Assembly (NCBI GenBank): GCA_028692275.1
Contig: JAQUXR010000004.1
Coordinates: 66,367-130,366 of the forward strand
DNA: 64,000 bases
Source of the DNA: Frisingicoccus sp009929615
GTDB taxonomy: Bacteria; Bacillota; Clostridia; Lachnospirales; Lachnospiraceae
Direction: 5' to 3'
Shown here: positions 49,123 through 58,769 of the stretch, piece after piece
Numbering within the stretch: position 1 is the stretch's first letter
Layout of the letters: every line of letters starts with the position of its first letter
Made by a program: the position numbers and the translations under genes
Notes under the pieces: model-generated
Told to the model about the DNA's origin: nothing
Database searches by the model: none
Seen by the model: only the letters and a program-made list of their open reading frames with translations

Positions 49123-49329
49123 TATATCTGCTGGGGTTTTATTATCAATTATATGTTCCTTTTCTTTCGTGCAAGCACGAGACTGCTTGGCTCATTATCA
49201 GCTTTTTTTCTTTTGTGCTGTTGTCTTGCGACACCACACCTCGCAGCACAGCTGCTCGTTGATGGACATTCGCCAAATAGTCTTTCGTGCAAGCACGAGA
49301 CTGCTTGGCTCATTGTCAGCACAAAAAAA
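49123..49329. repeat. Intergenic region with a 39-bp direct repeat
   Basis: The 307-base gap between trmB and ilvE holds two copies of a 39-bp unit, 49164-49202 and 49282-49320, differing at one base and 118 bases apart. Each unit begins CTTTCGTGCAAGCACGAGAC and contains the dyad TCGTGC-AA-GCACGA. Between them TGTGCTG and CAGCACA can also pair. No ribosome site or credible reading frame crosses the repeats, so a structured RNA or a dispersed intergenic repeat is more likely than a gene. Confidence 0.7.
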
Positions 49330-49353
49330 GCACGGAAACTATTGTCTCCGTGC
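49323..49353 (-). terminator. ilvE terminator
   Basis: GCACGGA (49330-49336) with TCCGTGC (49347-49353), followed on the minus strand by a T run at 49323-49329. Confidence 0.8.
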
Positions 49354-49369
49354 CCTAATATTCAAATTC

Positions 49370-50392
49370 TTACATAATCTTATGAATCCAGCCTTCTGGT
49401 GCTTCGATGGTTCCCATCTGAATACCTGTCAGGGTGTCATATAATTTCTGTGTCACTGGTCCGATAGCATCTCCGCTTGGGAAACAAATCTCACGACCAT
49501 GATCAACAATCTTCCCTACTGGAGAAATAACTGCTGCTGTTCCGCAAAGACCACACTCTGCAAAATCTTCAAGTTCAGACAGTTTTACTGGTCTTTCGGT
49601 AACTGTCAGTCCCAGATAATGCTCTGCAACATATACAAGAGACCGTCTTGTAATAGATGGCAGAATAGAGTTTGACTTCGGTGTGACAATATTACCATCC
49701 TTAGTTACAAAGAGGAAATTAGCACCACCTGTCTCTTCAATATAAGTTCTGGTAGCAGGGTCTAAGAAAACATTCTCATCATAACCTGCTGCATGAGCTG
49801 TTACAGATGCATGCAGACTCATCGCATAATTCAATCCGGCTTTAACATGTCCGCTTCCACGTGGTGCTGCACGGTCAAAGTCGCTGACACATAATGTAAT
49901 CGGTTTTGCACCGCCATTAAAATATGGTCCAACCGGTGTACAGAACAGACGGAACTGATACTCTGTTGATGGTTTAACACCGATAACCGGTCCTGATGCA
50001 AACATATATGGTCTTAAATATAATGTAGCACCGCTGCCATAAGGTGGTACCCAGGCTGCATTTGCTTTAACAACTGCATCTACTGCTTCAATAAATCTTT
50101 CCTTTGGAAATGGAGGCATCTCGAGCCATCTTGCAGAATCCATCATACGTTCTGCATTCAGGTCCGGACGGAATGTAACAACACTTCCATCTTCTGTTGT
50201 ATAGGCTTTCAAACCTTCAAAACACTCCTGGCAATACTGAAGAATTCCTGCACATTCATTAATAACGACCTGTGCATCTTCTGTCATTCTTCCTTCCTGC
50301 CAGCTGCCATCTTTATAATCTGCAACATAGCGCATATCGGTTGTATGATAAGCAAATCCGATATTGCTCCAATCCAGATTTTTCTTTTCCAT
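49370..50392 (-). CDS. ilvE: Branched-chain amino acid aminotransferase
   Basis: 340 residues. Fold-type IV PLP transaminase for Ile, Leu and Val. GILQYCQECFEGLKAY, RPYMFASGPVIGVKPS, the Schiff-base Lys in GSGHVKAGLNYAMSL, FLDPATRTYIEETGGANFLFV and GLCGTAAVISPVGKI are all characteristic. Start at 50392 follows GGAGGAATTTTT. Monocistronic with its own TTGATT-17-TATAAT promoter and terminator; no T-box leader is visible. Confidence 0.95.
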   Translation of the reverse strand: MEKKNLDWSNIGFAYHTTDMRYVADYKDGSWQEGRMTEDAQVVINECAGILQYCQECFEGLKAYTTEDGSVVTFRPDLNAERMMDSARWLEMPPFPKERFIEAVDAVVKANAAWVPPYGSGATLYLRPYMFASGPVIGVKPSTEYQFRLFCTPVGPYFNGGAKPITLCVSDFDRAAPRGSGHVKAGLNYAMSLHASVTAHAAGYDENVFLDPATRTYIEETGGANFLFVTKDGNIVTPKSNSILPSITRRSLVYVAEHYLGLTVTERPVKLSELEDFAECGLCGTAAVISPVGKIVDHGREICFPSGDAIGPVTQKLYDTLTGIQMGTIEAPEGWIHKIM

Positions 50393-50433
50393 AAAAATTC
50401 CTCCACTCGTATAAATATTGGTTATTGAACCCA

Positions 50434-50462
50434 ATTATAGTCTTATTAATTCAGAAAATCAA
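50434..50462 (-). promoter_or_regulatory. ilvE promoter
   Basis: Minus-strand -35 TTGATT (50457-50462), 17-base spacer, -10 TATAAT (50434-50439). Confidence 0.8.
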
Positions 50463-50528
50463 TGGTAATATTCCCATCAAGCCATACAATTTTTTCATAT
50501 CTGACATAACCTGACGTTAATCAATATT

Positions 50529-51047
50529 TTACATATCTATCTTTAATTCCTTTAATTTTGACTTTCGGACATACATTTTAAAGCAGTATTCCAAATTAAA
50601 ATAGGTCTTTTCTTCACTGTCTGCGGCCACTACAAAATCATCCATCTTATCCAGATTCGGGAACCAGGTATCTGCCTGATAAGCAAAATCCATCACTGTT
50701 ACATGCGCCACATCGCAATAAGGAAGCATCTGTTCATAAATGCTGGCACCGCCGATAACGTAAACATCCTCAGATTTGAACTGCTTAACATATTCCAAAG
50801 CTTCATCCACACTGTGCACAACCACTGCATCCGGAATCTTTAAATCTTTCTGACGGGTAATAACGACATTCGTTCTATTCTTAAGCGGCCGTCCATTCGG
50901 AAAGCTCTCCAATGTTTTGCGTCCCATCACGACAACTTTGCCCGTTGTCGTTTCTCTGAAAAACTTCATATCCTCGGGAATGCTGTTTAAAAGTTTATTT
51001 TCATTACCTATAGCCCAATTCTTATCCACTGCTACAATAATATTCAT
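50529..51047 (-). CDS. folA: Dihydrofolate reductase
   Basis: 172 residues. MNIIVAVDKNWAIGNENKLLNSIPEDMKFFRETTTGKVVVMGRKTLESFPNGRPLKNRTNVVITR shows the Met20 loop, the catalytic acidic residue (Glu in SIPEDMKFF) and the NADPH motif GRKTxESFP; VYVIGGASIYEQMLPYCD completes it. Regenerates tetrahydrofolate used by ThyA. It follows thyA by 12 bases, the common thyA-dfr pair. Confidence 0.95.
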   Translation of the reverse strand: MNIIVAVDKNWAIGNENKLLNSIPEDMKFFRETTTGKVVVMGRKTLESFPNGRPLKNRTNVVITRQKDLKIPDAVVVHSVDEALEYVKQFKSEDVYVIGGASIYEQMLPYCDVAHVTVMDFAYQADTWFPNLDKMDDFVVAADSEEKTYFNLEYCFKMYVRKSKLKELKIDM

Positions 51048-51059
51048 CTGTTCTTCCCC

Positions 51060-51890
51060 CTAAACTGCAATCGGAATGTTCGTAATCTGTGGCCCGGTCT
51101 GATAGTTTTCTAATTTCACATCATCTGTCGTAAAATCATAAAAATTCTTAATCTCTGGATTTATCCAAAATGTTGGTGCCGGCAATGGTTCTCTGGAAAT
51201 CAGTTCCTTAATTAATGGCACATGTCTGTCATAAATATGGGCATCAGCTATAACATGAACCAGTTCTCCGGCCTTTAAGCCGCTAACCTGGGCTATCATA
51301 TGCAAAAGTACCGCATACTGAACCACATTCCAGTTATTCGCTGCCAGAATATCCTGTGAACGTTGATTTAATACCGCATTCAGCTTATCATCCGTTACAT
51401 TAAAAGTCATGCTGTAAGCACAAGGATAAAGATTCATCTCATGCAAATCCTGATGTACATAAATATTCGTCATAATACGACGGCTGTACGGGTTGTCCTT
51501 TAAATCAAACAAGACTCTGTCCACCTGGTCCATCATGCCCTCTTTATACTGGTGCTTTACGCCGAGCTGATAACCATAGGCCTTCCCGATGGAACCGTCT
51601 TCATCCGCCCATTCATCCCATATACTGCTTTTTAAATCATTGATATTATTAGACTTTTTCTGCCAAATCCATAAAATCTCATCCACTGCACTTTTAAAAG
51701 CAGTTCGTCTGAGTGTCAATGCCGGAAATTCTTTAGAAAGGTCATAGCGGTTGACGACTCCAAAACGTTTAATCGTATAGGCAGAACTTCCGTCTTCCCA
51801 TTTCGGACGTACTTTTTCTCCCTCAGTACTATATCCATTATCCAGAATATCCTGACACATATCTATAAATAATTTATCTGCGTAACTCAT
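51060..51890 (-). CDS. thyA: Thymidylate synthase
   Basis: 276 residues. Makes dTMP from dUMP with methylene-THF. The nucleophile Cys is in MNLYPCAYSMTFNV, followed by NQRSQDILAANNWNVVQYAVLLHMIAQVSG and HVIADAHIYDRHV. The usual QRSxDxxLGxPFN reads QRSQDILAANNWN, a divergent but recognisable form that I have seen in clostridial ThyA proteins. Start at 51890 follows AAAGGGGAATTTT; the longer frame adds 53 codons without support. First gene of the thyA-folA operon. Confidence 0.93.
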   Translation of the reverse strand: MSYADKLFIDMCQDILDNGYSTEGEKVRPKWEDGSSAYTIKRFGVVNRYDLSKEFPALTLRRTAFKSAVDEILWIWQKKSNNINDLKSSIWDEWADEDGSIGKAYGYQLGVKHQYKEGMMDQVDRVLFDLKDNPYSRRIMTNIYVHQDLHEMNLYPCAYSMTFNVTDDKLNAVLNQRSQDILAANNWNVVQYAVLLHMIAQVSGLKAGELVHVIADAHIYDRHVPLIKELISREPLPAPTFWINPEIKNFYDFTTDDVKLENYQTGPQITNIPIAV

Positions 51891-51920
51891 AAAATTCCCC
51901 TTTCTCACATAATCCCTTTT

Positions 51921-51950
51921 ATTATAGTATAACTCCCGCCTATCCGTCAA
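51921..51950 (-). promoter_or_regulatory. thyA-folA promoter
   Basis: Minus-strand -35 TTGACG (51945-51950), 18-base spacer, -10 TATAAT (51921-51926). Confidence 0.78.
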
Positions 51951-52040
51951 ACCGGAGAATTCATATTTTCCAATACACAAAATCCCCATTATATGGTAAA
52001 ATGAATGTGTATGTCCAAATAAGAGGAATGGAGCAATGCT

Positions 52041-53126
52041 ATGAATCAACGTTTAAATACAATTATGGCTGAATATTATCAGAATATTGATGTGTATAAA
52101 AAACTTTCCCATGATGTGAATGATATTATCAACACGCTTCTGGAAGTGAATAACATTAAGATTTCTAATATGGCAATTCGTATTAAAACAGAAGATGCCC
52201 TTCGAAATAAAGTCATGTATAAAAATAAATATACACATTTAGATGAGATAACAGATGTTCTCGGTGTACGTATTATCACGCTTTTTGAGAATGATGTGGA
52301 TACGATTCTCGATTTGCTGGAGAAGACCTTTGAAATTTGCGAAATCGTCGATAAGCGAAAGAAAGAACGAAACAGCCGTATTGAATTCGGTTACAGTTCT
52401 CTTCACGTCGTTGTAAAATTTACCGACAGCCGCTGTGAACTGGTTGAATATCAGAAGTTCCAGGATATCCGCTTTGAGATTCAGCTGCGTACCGTACTCC
52501 AGCATGCCTGGGCGGAGGTTGAACATGGTTTAGGATATAAGTCCTACTATGAGCCTCCGATGAACGTCAAACGTAAACTGAATCGTCTGGCCGCTACTCT
52601 GGAGATTCTGGATGAGGAATTTGAAAATATCCGGTATCAGATTGCTTTATACAATCAAAGTTTTGATAAAGTTGAAAAGATATTAAAAACAGATATTAAT
52701 AAAGACTCTCTTATTGCCTATGTCAATAACTGTGAACTTCTTAATCAGATTGTTCAAAGAATCGCTGAGGAACAGGGCTATGCTATTGTCAAAGACCCCA
52801 GCTTCATCAGTCATCAGAAACTTCCAACGAAGCTGTCCATGTATGGGTATCAATATATTCACGAACTTGACGGTGACATTCACCGCTATGAAAAGACCAT
52901 TTACAGTATTGGCCACGAGATGTGCAGCCGGCTTTATAAGGATAACACTTCGATTAACCTCTACAGTTCCATCATGTGGTTTACCTTTATACCGGTGATT
53001 AAAAATCTCATTTCCGGCATGGATTCCACCGATGATGATGTGCTTGAAGACGTTATTTTCGAAACCTTCAAGAAGAACAACAGCTCTATCTTCGAAGTAT
53101 TTAATCAAAAAACAACACTTAAATAA
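52041..53126 (+). CDS. Small alarmone synthetase-like GTP pyrophosphokinase
   Basis: 361 residues. RelA_SpoT synthetase domain without the HD hydrolase and TGS/ACT domains: IRIKTEDALRNKVMYKN, ITDVLGVRIITLFENDV with the catalytic Arg/Asp region, FGYSSLHVVVKF and FEIQLRTVLQHAWAEVEHGLGYK. After the domain (about residue 185) comes a 170-residue helical C-terminal extension of unknown role. GGAG lies seven bases before the ATG at 52041. Makes (p)ppGpp under stress by family; substrate preference and the meaning of the extension are open. Confidence 0.88.
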   Translation: MNQRLNTIMAEYYQNIDVYKKLSHDVNDIINTLLEVNNIKISNMAIRIKTEDALRNKVMYKNKYTHLDEITDVLGVRIITLFENDVDTILDLLEKTFEICEIVDKRKKERNSRIEFGYSSLHVVVKFTDSRCELVEYQKFQDIRFEIQLRTVLQHAWAEVEHGLGYKSYYEPPMNVKRKLNRLAATLEILDEEFENIRYQIALYNQSFDKVEKILKTDINKDSLIAYVNNCELLNQIVQRIAEEQGYAIVKDPSFISHQKLPTKLSMYGYQYIHELDGDIHRYEKTIYSIGHEMCSRLYKDNTSINLYSSIMWFTFIPVIKNLISGMDSTDDDVLEDVIFETFKKNNSSIFEVFNQKTTLK

Positions 53127-53131
53127 AAATT

Positions 53132-53175
53132 GGCCGGACCCGGGTATTGTAACCCGGGTCCAGCCTTATTTTTTT
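53132..53175 (+). terminator. Terminator of the alarmone synthetase gene
   Basis: 14-bp GC-rich stem (53132-53145 with 53152-53165, one mismatch) followed by TTATTTTTTT. Confidence 0.88.
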
Positions 53176-53932
53176 ATAGGAAGAGTTCATTCTCTTTCCG
53201 ATTTGAACAGTTCTTTTTCATAGCCATTGATGCAACATTTAATTTAACCCGGTTGACTACCCGTGCTTTGTTGGGACAAACCGCGATACATCGCATACAG
53301 GATATACACTTGTCCTTGTCCACTGTATCCGGTGCTGCCTCCGGAATTGCCCCCACCGGACATAACTGTACACAAGCGCCGCATTTTGTACACTGTTTCT
53401 TCACGGAAGGTTTTAAAGGAACACCTTTGTATTCTTTATAGGGACGTTTGCCCGGAAGTTCAATATTCTCACAGCCCTGTCCGTCTTTTATTTTATGAAA
53501 TATCTTCTCGCCATAAAGGGCAAGTTCCTTTTTATCCTTTGCATCCGGTCTTCCTGCTGCAAACTGATGCATGATGGAATGCTCGGCAACCGCTGCAATA
53601 GCAGCCGTGCAACAAAAATTTCTTTCAACCAAATAATCCTCTAATTCAATTAGGGTATCTTCATAGGCTCTGTTGCCATAGACAACCGTTAATACTGCTT
53701 TCGCCTGATTTCCTTTAAAGGATTTCATTCTTTCCAGTGCCGCACCGGGAACCCTTCCACCATACGAAGGAACACCTACAATACAGACATCCTCCTCAGA
53801 AAAATTGATTTTCTCCTCACTATCTCTTCTGCTTAAATCTACTGCTTCATAATCCCCAAACTTTCCAGCTATCAGCTTCACAATCTTCTCCGTACTCCCC
53901 GTCGGACTAAAATATATTCCATAAACACTCAT
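53174..53932 (-). CDS. EFR1-type flavodoxin-ferredoxin fusion
   Basis: 252 residues. The N-terminal flavodoxin-like domain starts MSVYGIYFSPTGSTEKIVKLIAG with the FMN phosphate loop PTGSTE; the C-terminus carries two 4Fe-4S motifs, CTKCGACVQLCPVGAIP and CISCMRCIAVCPNKA. This is the EFR1 (EF-hand-free ferrodoxin) arrangement found in many anaerobes. Acts as a one-protein electron carrier; its redox partners are unknown. Monocistronic by position. Confidence 0.92.
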   Translation of the reverse strand: MSVYGIYFSPTGSTEKIVKLIAGKFGDYEAVDLSRRDSEEKINFSEEDVCIVGVPSYGGRVPGAALERMKSFKGNQAKAVLTVVYGNRAYEDTLIELEDYLVERNFCCTAAIAAVAEHSIMHQFAAGRPDAKDKKELALYGEKIFHKIKDGQGCENIELPGKRPYKEYKGVPLKPSVKKQCTKCGACVQLCPVGAIPEAAPDTVDKDKCISCMRCIAVCPNKARVVNRVKLNVASMAMKKNCSNRKENELFL

Positions 53933-54000
53933 TATAAACTCCCCTGTTTCTGTATTTTAAATACTACCAAAAGAACCTCCAGCAGCGACTTTTAGATAAA

Positions 54001-54045
54001 AAGATATGCCGGAGCAGACATTTCACAGTCTGTCTCCGGCATACT
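54001..54045 (-). terminator. hflX operon terminator
   Basis: TATGCCGGAG (54005-54014) with CTCCGGCATA (54034-54043), extended by CAGAC/GTCTG with one bulge. T-rich after it on the minus strand. Confidence 0.85.
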
Positions 54046-54055
54046 TTTTATCCCA

Positions 54056-55315
54056 TTAAAACTCCAACTGAGCATAAACATCTTTTGGTACATAAGCCCG
54101 GACAAAAATGCCCTCAGGCCTGTATTCTTCTTCCAACAACTGCCCATACTTACGTATAACCGCAATATCACCTGCCCGGTTATAATCAAAAACCCTCTCA
54201 ATAAGGACCTTCGACTCCCGAAGAATCTCTTCAAGCGCCTCTTTCACCGCATCCAGACCTATCTGTTTTTTTGCCGCTATCTGTAAGGTCTTTTCCGCTC
54301 TGAAATCTCGCAAGCCTTCGAATAAAGCTCCTTCTTCCAATCGGTCTACCTTATTAAACAGAGTAATAATCGGTTTCTCACCAACTTCTAATTCTGTCAA
54401 TGTATCATAAACAACGTACATATGGATATCCATCTGTGGATTAGAAGCATCCACAACATGGAGAATGATATCTGCATATTTTGCTTCTTCCAAAGTGCTT
54501 CGGAAAGCATTAATTAAATGATGCGGAAGTTTCCGAATAAATCCGACCGTATCTGTCAGAAGAATTTCCTGACCACTGTCCAATTTCAAATTTCTTGTTG
54601 TCGGATCAAGCGTTGCAAAAAGCTTATCTTCTTCTAAAACACCTGCACCTGTTAATTGATTTAACAAGGTTGACTTTCCTGCATTTGTATATCCTACAAT
54701 AGCAACAACCGGAACCTGATTCCGGCTTCGCTGCTGTCTTGCGACCTCTCTGTGTCTCTTCACTGCATCTAATTCCTGTTTTAACTGAGAAATCCGGTCT
54801 CGAATCAGACGACGGTCAATTTCCAGCTTTTTCTCTCCGGGGCCACGGGTACCAATACCACCACCCAGACGGGACAGGGATTTACCAAGGCCTGTAAGCC
54901 GGGTGGAACGATAACGCAGCTGTGCCAGTTCAACCTGAATCTTACCTTCTCTCGTTGATGCCCTCTGTGCAAAAATATCAAGAATAATTAAGGTTCTGTC
55001 CATAACCTTAGTTTCCAACATGTCCTGGAGATTTCCCAGCTGAGCCGGTGACAATTCATCATCACAGATAATGCCTGTCGCATCCAGCTCCCAGATTAGT
55101 TCCTTTAATTCTTCGATTTTTCCTTTTCCAAGATAGGTTCCCGGATGAGGTGCTTCACGATTCTGAATAAGACGTCCAACGGTCTGGGCTCCGGCAGTCC
55201 TTGCCAATTCTTCCAACTCATCCAGAGACTGTTCTGTATCCTCTCCATCCTGGGAGGATACACCTACCAAAATAACCTTTTCGTCTAATTCTTTTGTTTC
55301 ATATACTTCTGCCAT
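54056..55315 (-). CDS. hflX: Ribosome-splitting GTPase HflX
   Basis: 419 residues. The N-terminal HflX domain (AELEELARTAGAQTVGRLIQ-like region with PGTYLGKGK and DDELSPAQLGNLQ) is followed by the helical RGxGGxGTRGPGEKKLE region and the Obg-type G domain: G1 VGYTNAGKST, G2/G3 FATLDPTTR and LTDTVGFIRKLP, G4 NKVD. It rescues stalled or hibernating ribosomes by splitting them. Ends the RnfCD-TPR-HflX run; the TPR gene stops 10 bases before it. Confidence 0.95.
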   Translation of the reverse strand: MAEVYETKELDEKVILVGVSSQDGEDTEQSLDELEELARTAGAQTVGRLIQNREAPHPGTYLGKGKIEELKELIWELDATGIICDDELSPAQLGNLQDMLETKVMDRTLIILDIFAQRASTREGKIQVELAQLRYRSTRLTGLGKSLSRLGGGIGTRGPGEKKLEIDRRLIRDRISQLKQELDAVKRHREVARQQRSRNQVPVVAIVGYTNAGKSTLLNQLTGAGVLEEDKLFATLDPTTRNLKLDSGQEILLTDTVGFIRKLPHHLINAFRSTLEEAKYADIILHVVDASNPQMDIHMYVVYDTLTELEVGEKPIITLFNKVDRLEEGALFEGLRDFRAEKTLQIAAKKQIGLDAVKEALEEILRESKVLIERVFDYNRAGDIAVIRKYGQLLEEEYRPEGIFVRAYVPKDVYAQLEF

Positions 55316-55325
55316 ATTACCTCTT

Positions 55326-56621
55326 CTATCTTATCCTTGTCTGGATAAATGTTCTTTCTCTGACGGCTTCATCATCATCTGCATATTTCTGCAGATAGAT
55401 ATCCAAATATTCTAAAGCCTTTTCCCAGTTTCCGGCATGTTCTGCCGCTGCAACCTGATTCTTAGAGATAATCCGGTCAAGAAGACGGTTATTCAAAGCG
55501 ACACCCGTCGTAAAGACTGTTTCTGCTTTGGCATAATCCCCCATCTCCATCAAACAACTTCCATACTTATTATAAGCATCTGCATCATTCGTCACTGCCG
55601 CAACATAGGCTTCAAAATAAGGAATCGCTTCGCTATACTTCTCCTGAGCCGTATACCACTCTGCATAACCCAGATTTGCGGACACCTCGCCTTTATCTAA
55701 AGCCTTTTTAAAGCATTCTTCTGCCGACACATAATCTCCAAGTTTAACATATATATTTCCCTGATTCACTAAGTCGCTGCCCTTGCTTCCACCTAAAGTC
55801 AGAGCTTCATTCAGTACATCCTCAGCGTCCTTCGTTTTATCCTGATTCATCAATGCCTGATACAAGGCCAAATAAATCTCATAATTCTTTTTATCTTTTT
55901 TTATCGCTGTTCTCAAATCGGTTTCGGCACTTGTGCTGTCACCAACCTTAACATATTCCATACCACGGAGCATATAAGCATCTGCTGAATCCTCCGAATC
56001 AACAATCTGAGTATAGGTCAGAACGGATTCCACATACTGCCCTGCTTTATCCTGGGTTTCTGCTTTATAGTATAAGATATCCATATCAACCGCTGAAAAA
56101 CGGCTTTCTTTGCCATCCAATGCCTCATCAAAAGCAGCCAGTGCCTCATCATATTTTCCCTGATACAGCAGCGAGATACCAATGGCTCTATGAGCCAGCT
56201 GAATATCCCCACTGTTTTTAGCAAGTTCCAGTGATTTATTAAGGGATGTCATGGCATCATCATAGAGCTTCAGCTCACTCTGAGCCATTCCCTGGTTCAG
56301 ATAATACTCACTGTTATTATCATCGTATTCTATAGCACGGGTAAAATAGGTGTAGGCCGTCTCATAATCTGCCTGATTATAGGCCTCCATGCCTTTTTTA
56401 TTCAGTTTATTACCCTCACCAAAATTGCGTACCACATAAAATAATACACAAACAAGGGCTACAACCAGACCAATCTGGATAATACGGCCGAAAATATTAC
56501 TCTTTTTCTTACGGCCTTTTCCCTTTGGTCTCTTACTGCTTACATTCTTCGCTGTCTTTATATCTCTGTCCGGAACTTTTTTAATCTTACCGGAATTACT
56601 CTTCATAGGTTTCTTTTCCAT
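55326..56621 (-). CDS. Membrane-anchored TPR protein
   Basis: 431 residues. A very basic N-terminal cytoplasmic stretch (residues 1-45) and one membrane helix (IIQIGLVVALVCVLFYVV) are followed by about ten tetratricopeptide repeats, for example MEAYNQADYETAYTYFTRAIEYDDNNSEY, exposed outside. Start at 56621 chosen for GGAGGTAAAG. TPR arrays assemble multiprotein complexes; no partner is named by context. Lies between the Rnf-like gene and hflX, each with short gaps. Confidence 0.88.
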   Translation of the reverse strand: MEKKPMKSNSGKIKKVPDRDIKTAKNVSSKRPKGKGRKKKSNIFGRIIQIGLVVALVCVLFYVVRNFGEGNKLNKKGMEAYNQADYETAYTYFTRAIEYDDNNSEYYLNQGMAQSELKLYDDAMTSLNKSLELAKNSGDIQLAHRAIGISLLYQGKYDEALAAFDEALDGKESRFSAVDMDILYYKAETQDKAGQYVESVLTYTQIVDSEDSADAYMLRGMEYVKVGDSTSAETDLRTAIKKDKKNYEIYLALYQALMNQDKTKDAEDVLNEALTLGGSKGSDLVNQGNIYVKLGDYVSAEECFKKALDKGEVSANLGYAEWYTAQEKYSEAIPYFEAYVAAVTNDADAYNKYGSCLMEMGDYAKAETVFTTGVALNNRLLDRIISKNQVAAAEHAGNWEKALEYLDIYLQKYADDDEAVRERTFIQTRIR

Positions 56622-56682
56622 CTTTACCTCCATCACATAACATTAATATTATATGGGGTTGCCATGAAAAAGGCAAGGATTT

Positions 56683-58746
56683 TCAAATTCTTTTCACAGA
56701 TGGAAAGGCCAACAGCGGAACCGTCAAATCCAAACATGCTATTGAAAAAAACAAACTGCCAATTCCTAATCCGAATTCCTGAAACAATAAAGTCAGCCCC
56801 GCCGCAGATAATGTAAATATCCAACGCCCTGTCCGGGAAGGCGGCATTGTCTCATAACTTTGAATAAAGTAAGCCGCCGCCAGACAAACCGAGGCCGAAA
56901 AAATATTTGACGGCCGCCCTGCCCATAGAAGCAGTAAAAAAATCAGAGAATACTCTGCAGGATTCATTCGTTTCACAATCATCCATACAACAGAAAATAC
57001 CGCCAGAATCCAAAAGTCTTCAATCATAGGAATGCCGTAGGGAGATAATAGTATTTTCCCAACAATCACAGGATGAATGGGCGAATGCCCAATCCCTCCA
57101 AAAATCTGCTTTCCAATAAGAATAGCCGCCACAGCTCCTAAAGAGATCTTCCAGAGGGGCGTATCTAAAGGAAATAGCAATGGAAGCAGCAGCCCTGTAA
57201 AACAGGCCGAATAATCATGAATTGATAGATATTCATTGCGTAACATTTGCCAGAAGTATTCCGAAAGAACCGCCGACAGAACGCCTGTTATAAGCATAGC
57301 CACCAGGTGGAGCCGGTCGCCGGGATTTATATAAAATATTCCAATAAGCAAGGGAATCAGTGCAAAAATACTTTGCTTCATCATGTCATGAATCGTCCCT
57401 CTCCGGTGAATGTGGGGTGCACTCTGACTTTTTTCTTCTAACGGCTGAATACTCTGCCTGTCCAAGGCTTCTGCCTTTAATTCAATATAATCTTCCTTTT
57501 TTCCATTCTTTTCTGTAGTTCCCCGCTTCCTTCCCTTTTTCACCTGACCCATATACTCCGTCAGTCTTCGTTCCGAAGGGCAGACATAGGAACAGAGACC
57601 ACATTTGATACAATCAGCCGCTCGATAAGAATCCGGTATTTCCCGGCCACTGAGATATATGGCTTCAATCTGGTCCGGCATAAGCCCTTGGGGACATACT
57701 TCCCGGCATTGGCCACAATGAATACAGGGACCATTTAGAACTTTCGGTGGTTTTAAAACAATAATACCACATGTTTCCTTCGTCACCCAGGTATTTGGTC
57801 CATCAATACTCTTCCCACTTAATGGTCCCCCGTGAATGATAATCCCTTCCCCGGTTTTTCCGCCACAATAATCAATAACATCCTGAACATTTGTCCCAAT
57901 GGGCACCCACAGATTTTTGGGGGTTGCCACCTCGCCCGAAACTGTAATTCCAACCCTTGTCCAGGGTTCACCGTCATATATGCCGTCATAAAGAGCTGAC
58001 ATTTCTGCCAGAGTAACCAATGCAGCAGAAAGATGTCTGCGTCCCAGCACCTCGCCCAAAAGTATCTTTTCATTTCCCTTTGGATAACGATGCTTTACCG
58101 GTACTACCCATATAGGCCGCTGATTTCCCATATTCTGTCCATATTTTTTCACACAGTGCTTCATCCGTGCCACAGCATCAAAGGCATCATCATTAATACA
58201 TATATAAATAGATTCGGCCTCGGCAGCCATCGCTCCGAGAATAGCCCCTATAATAATTTTCCCTGGGCTCTCCATCATAAGTCGATATCCCGAAGTGATA
58301 TAGGGTTCATTGGCAAAGCCATTCACCACAAGGATTTCCCTTTTTTGCAGCATCTGTGCAGGTAAACCAATTCGGTGTAATGCCTGATGTACCGCTTTTT
58401 TCCCAAAGTCCATGGCAAAGGGATGCCATTCTTTGGCCTTTTTACTGTCTCTGCGTATAAGCACACAAGGTTCCTGAATTCCCGGAGCCCTCTGATAATT
58501 TGATATTTTTTCAATATACCCGTCAATACTGGCATGAACACAGCATCCCTGTCCCGGTTCAGTTTCTCCTATAACCTGGCCTCTGCAGACAGATTCCCCC
58601 TGTACCACTGTCAGATGACATTGCACGCCCTTTTCCTGCCCCAAAGAAATGCATACTTTTTCCGGCACATAGCCCTCAAAGGACTTTTCCCGGGTGAGCT
58701 GTTCCCATGCCTTTTCATAAATATTGATTCCACGGCTTCTGCCCAT
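56683..58746 (-). CDS. Orphan RnfC-RnfD fusion protein
   Basis: 687 residues. The first 410 are RnfC-like: barrel-sandwich PGQGCCVHASIDGYIEKI, the NADH/FMN-type Rossmann part, SLBB region (GIIIHGGPLSGKSID), and two 4Fe-4S motifs CIHCGQCREVCPQG and CIKCGLCSYVCPSE. After a charged linker (about 410-455) come eight or so membrane helices resembling RnfD/NqrB, with GGIGHSPIHPVIVGKILL as the GGxGxNxFNP-like motif. I do not see the S/T-G-A-T motif where RnfD carries covalent FMN. No other rnf gene is adjacent. Start at 58746 follows GGAGTGTGACGTA. Electron transfer across the membrane is likely; with what partners is open. Confidence 0.82.
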   Translation of the reverse strand: MGRSRGINIYEKAWEQLTREKSFEGYVPEKVCISLGQEKGVQCHLTVVQGESVCRGQVIGETEPGQGCCVHASIDGYIEKISNYQRAPGIQEPCVLIRRDSKKAKEWHPFAMDFGKKAVHQALHRIGLPAQMLQKREILVVNGFANEPYITSGYRLMMESPGKIIIGAILGAMAAEAESIYICINDDAFDAVARMKHCVKKYGQNMGNQRPIWVVPVKHRYPKGNEKILLGEVLGRRHLSAALVTLAEMSALYDGIYDGEPWTRVGITVSGEVATPKNLWVPIGTNVQDVIDYCGGKTGEGIIIHGGPLSGKSIDGPNTWVTKETCGIIVLKPPKVLNGPCIHCGQCREVCPQGLMPDQIEAIYLSGREIPDSYRAADCIKCGLCSYVCPSERRLTEYMGQVKKGRKRGTTEKNGKKEDYIELKAEALDRQSIQPLEEKSQSAPHIHRRGTIHDMMKQSIFALIPLLIGIFYINPGDRLHLVAMLITGVLSAVLSEYFWQMLRNEYLSIHDYSACFTGLLLPLLFPLDTPLWKISLGAVAAILIGKQIFGGIGHSPIHPVIVGKILLSPYGIPMIEDFWILAVFSVVWMIVKRMNPAEYSLIFLLLLWAGRPSNIFSASVCLAAAYFIQSYETMPPSRTGRWIFTLSAAGLTLLFQEFGLGIGSLFFSIACLDLTVPLLAFPSVKRI

Positions 58747-58769
58747 TACGTCACACTCCATTTTTTAAT

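Noticed and set aside
49164..49320. Possible CRISPR array
   Set aside because: Only two repeat copies with a single 79-base interval and no cas genes.
49153..49444. Open frames of 74 and 91 codons across the repeats near 49.2 kb
   Set aside because: No ribosome site, repetitive translation, and they run antisense into ilvE.
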